From Dipteris shenzhenensis (Eukaryota > Polypodiophyta > Polypodiopsida > Gleicheniales), in the NCBI GenBank assembly GCA_047967505.1, contig CM106539.1: a stretch of DNA of 64,000 nucleotides. One strand, given 5' to 3'. The first letter of the stretch is position 1; every line of letters starts with the position of its first letter. The notes below the pieces were generated by a model that saw only the letters and a list, made by a program, of their open reading frames with translations, did no database searches and was not told the DNA's origin. Below are positions 62,768 to 64,000 of this stretch, piece by piece. The translations under genes and the position numbers were made by a program.

Positions 62768-64000
62768 CTCTCGCTTTGGCCTCTCTTTGCATATGCGAGG
62801 CATTGGCTCTCGTCTGGATAAAAGTCATGCTCTGGATTTCAAATTTCACACTTATTCCAACACACAATTGAATTGAATTCTCCCATGGGAAGCGATTGAG
62901 CTCCCTCACCTTGAATTGAAATCAAATGGTTAATAGGTTAAACTCAATGTTTCAATGGTGAAAATGTGAGCTCATTGACCTCAAGAGTAAGAGCTGAATG
63001 GGGGGGAAATGATGCCACCTAGCAGCGACTTTCTTATCTCCCTCAAAGCTACCACAATGTCATAAGGCCTTTATGACACGAATTAGAACATCTGCACAAA
63101 TAATCAATATATGCTCACTTGCACCACAGGAAAGTTGGTGCATTTAGGTGCACCTCAAAAATGGGAGATGTCTTTGAGCACTTCACTTTTGCCAAAGAGT
63201 GCATGATGATCTAAAGAGATGGTGCGAGGCCTTTTTTAAAAAGAAGGGTGTTGTTGTTTTTTGCTCTTCCATGCCATACGGGAGAATAGTAATTGACATT
63301 ACCTTTAATTTTCATATAAGGGTTTTAAATTCTCACACCTATAAAGGGGAGGCATAAAAAAGGACTTATTCATTCCTTACTCCCCTCTTTACCCTTCCCC
63401 TTACCTTTCCACCTCTCTCCTCCTACTTTTTCCACTAATTAACACATTTTTAATTGGGGGACCTATGTGCTTAATGTAATAAAGATATTGGAGTTCTTTG
63501 TTAGTACAAGTCAATAAATGTTGATTACAAGATACATTTGGATATGTTTTGTATGGGTAACATAATACCATCAATGCCCTTACACTAGACTAAATTTAAA
63601 GGGTCTACTGTCACTATATGTGAAAAAGAGTGTGAACCTACACTAAAGAAATTGTTAATAGATGGAAAAGTTTGTGCATGAGTATGATTGGCATTCAAGA
63701 GTACTAGTTATTCGCATACATATTGAGTTTAGTGTCACCTTCATATCCAACTCATACTTGGATAAGGATCTTGTTTTTAATGATCTACTAGCAATGTAAG
63801 TTGTGTCTCTTTAGATTCCCATTTTATGTGATTACTTGGTAAGTTGCATTGGTGAGGAAAAAAAAAGGTATGTTCGCTTTTACTCACATTATTTAAAAAA
63901 GTCCTATCTTTTGTTGTGTGGTAATGATGTAAGTCTCAGGTTCAAAATCCTCACCTTTCACCTTTTTATTGGAAGAACAAAAACAAGGCTATTACTCTTG
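62765..64000. other. No gene recognised to the window end
   Basis: AT-rich sequence. AGGTTCAAAATCC near 63940 resembles a tRNA B-box with one extra base, but no matching A-box or tRNA fold is seen. A 3-bp-poor pyrimidine stretch at 63370-63430 (CCCCTTACC..CCTCTC) follows CCTATAAAGGGG near 63340, a TATA-like motif without a recognised gene. Confidence 0.4.

Noticed and set aside
63900-63970. Possible tRNA or SINE (AGGTTCAAAATCC)
   Set aside because: The B-box has an extra base, no A-box lies at the right distance, and no cloverleaf can be drawn.

Overview
The window is nuclear DNA of a land plant with a large, repeat-filled genome. Evidence: an intron-containing gene for a chloroplast CURT1 thylakoid protein, a plant family-1 UDP-glycosyltransferase relic, plant-type Ty1/copia elements primed by initiator-Met tRNA, Ty3/gypsy pol fragments, a LINE relic and a pair of short DNA transposons with 8-bp target duplications. 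The sequence does not fix the species. A gymnosperm, fern or lycophyte is as likely as an angiosperm.

Host genes. Only one gene looks intact: CURT1 on the minus strand, 17002 down to 14332, six exons with consistent phases, 166 codons plus stop, including a 27-base exon. A TATA box lies 182 bases before its ATG. The second recognisable host gene, a UDP-glycosyltransferase at 59377-60721 (+), is broken by frameshifts, a stop and loss of most of its donor-sugar motif.

Mobile elements. Bases 1-2773 hold gypsy pol and gag-protease remains in opposite orientations. A copia pol relic (-) lies at 4846-6300. From 18480 to 24545 a gypsy element (+) is split by copia copy 1 (20648-24362, target duplication ATGGA). 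From 50770 to 55470 another gypsy copy is split by copia copy 2 of the same family (51102-55181, target duplication AAGAG). Each copia copy has lost a different part of its coding region. From 38590 to 46440 a gypsy gag region is split by a third copia (38868-44540), whose 3' half now lies inverted, and by a 297-bp DNA transposon. A second copy of that DNA transposon is at 57033-57328. A LINE reverse transcriptase relic with a 132-bp in-frame duplication is at 27860-29280.

Repeat landscape. Many short tandem duplications, periods about 40 to 700 bp, lie between the elements. Notable are a roughly 260-bp array at 26320-27440, a 450-bp array at 30590-31620, and two arrays built on the same GCTTTG-type words in opposite orientation (2780-3600 and 33640-34900). 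A protein-coding relic at 35178-36112 and a possible 5' partner at 32151-33134 flank the second array and may belong to an unrecognised DNA transposon.

Overall the window reads as one functioning chloroplast gene in a sea of old, nested, non-autonomous elements. No coherent new enzymatic system was found. The best leads are the DNA transposon pair, the complementary losses in the two copia copies, the inverted copia half, the duplicated TATA module at 36615-36893, and the array-associated transposase-like relic.
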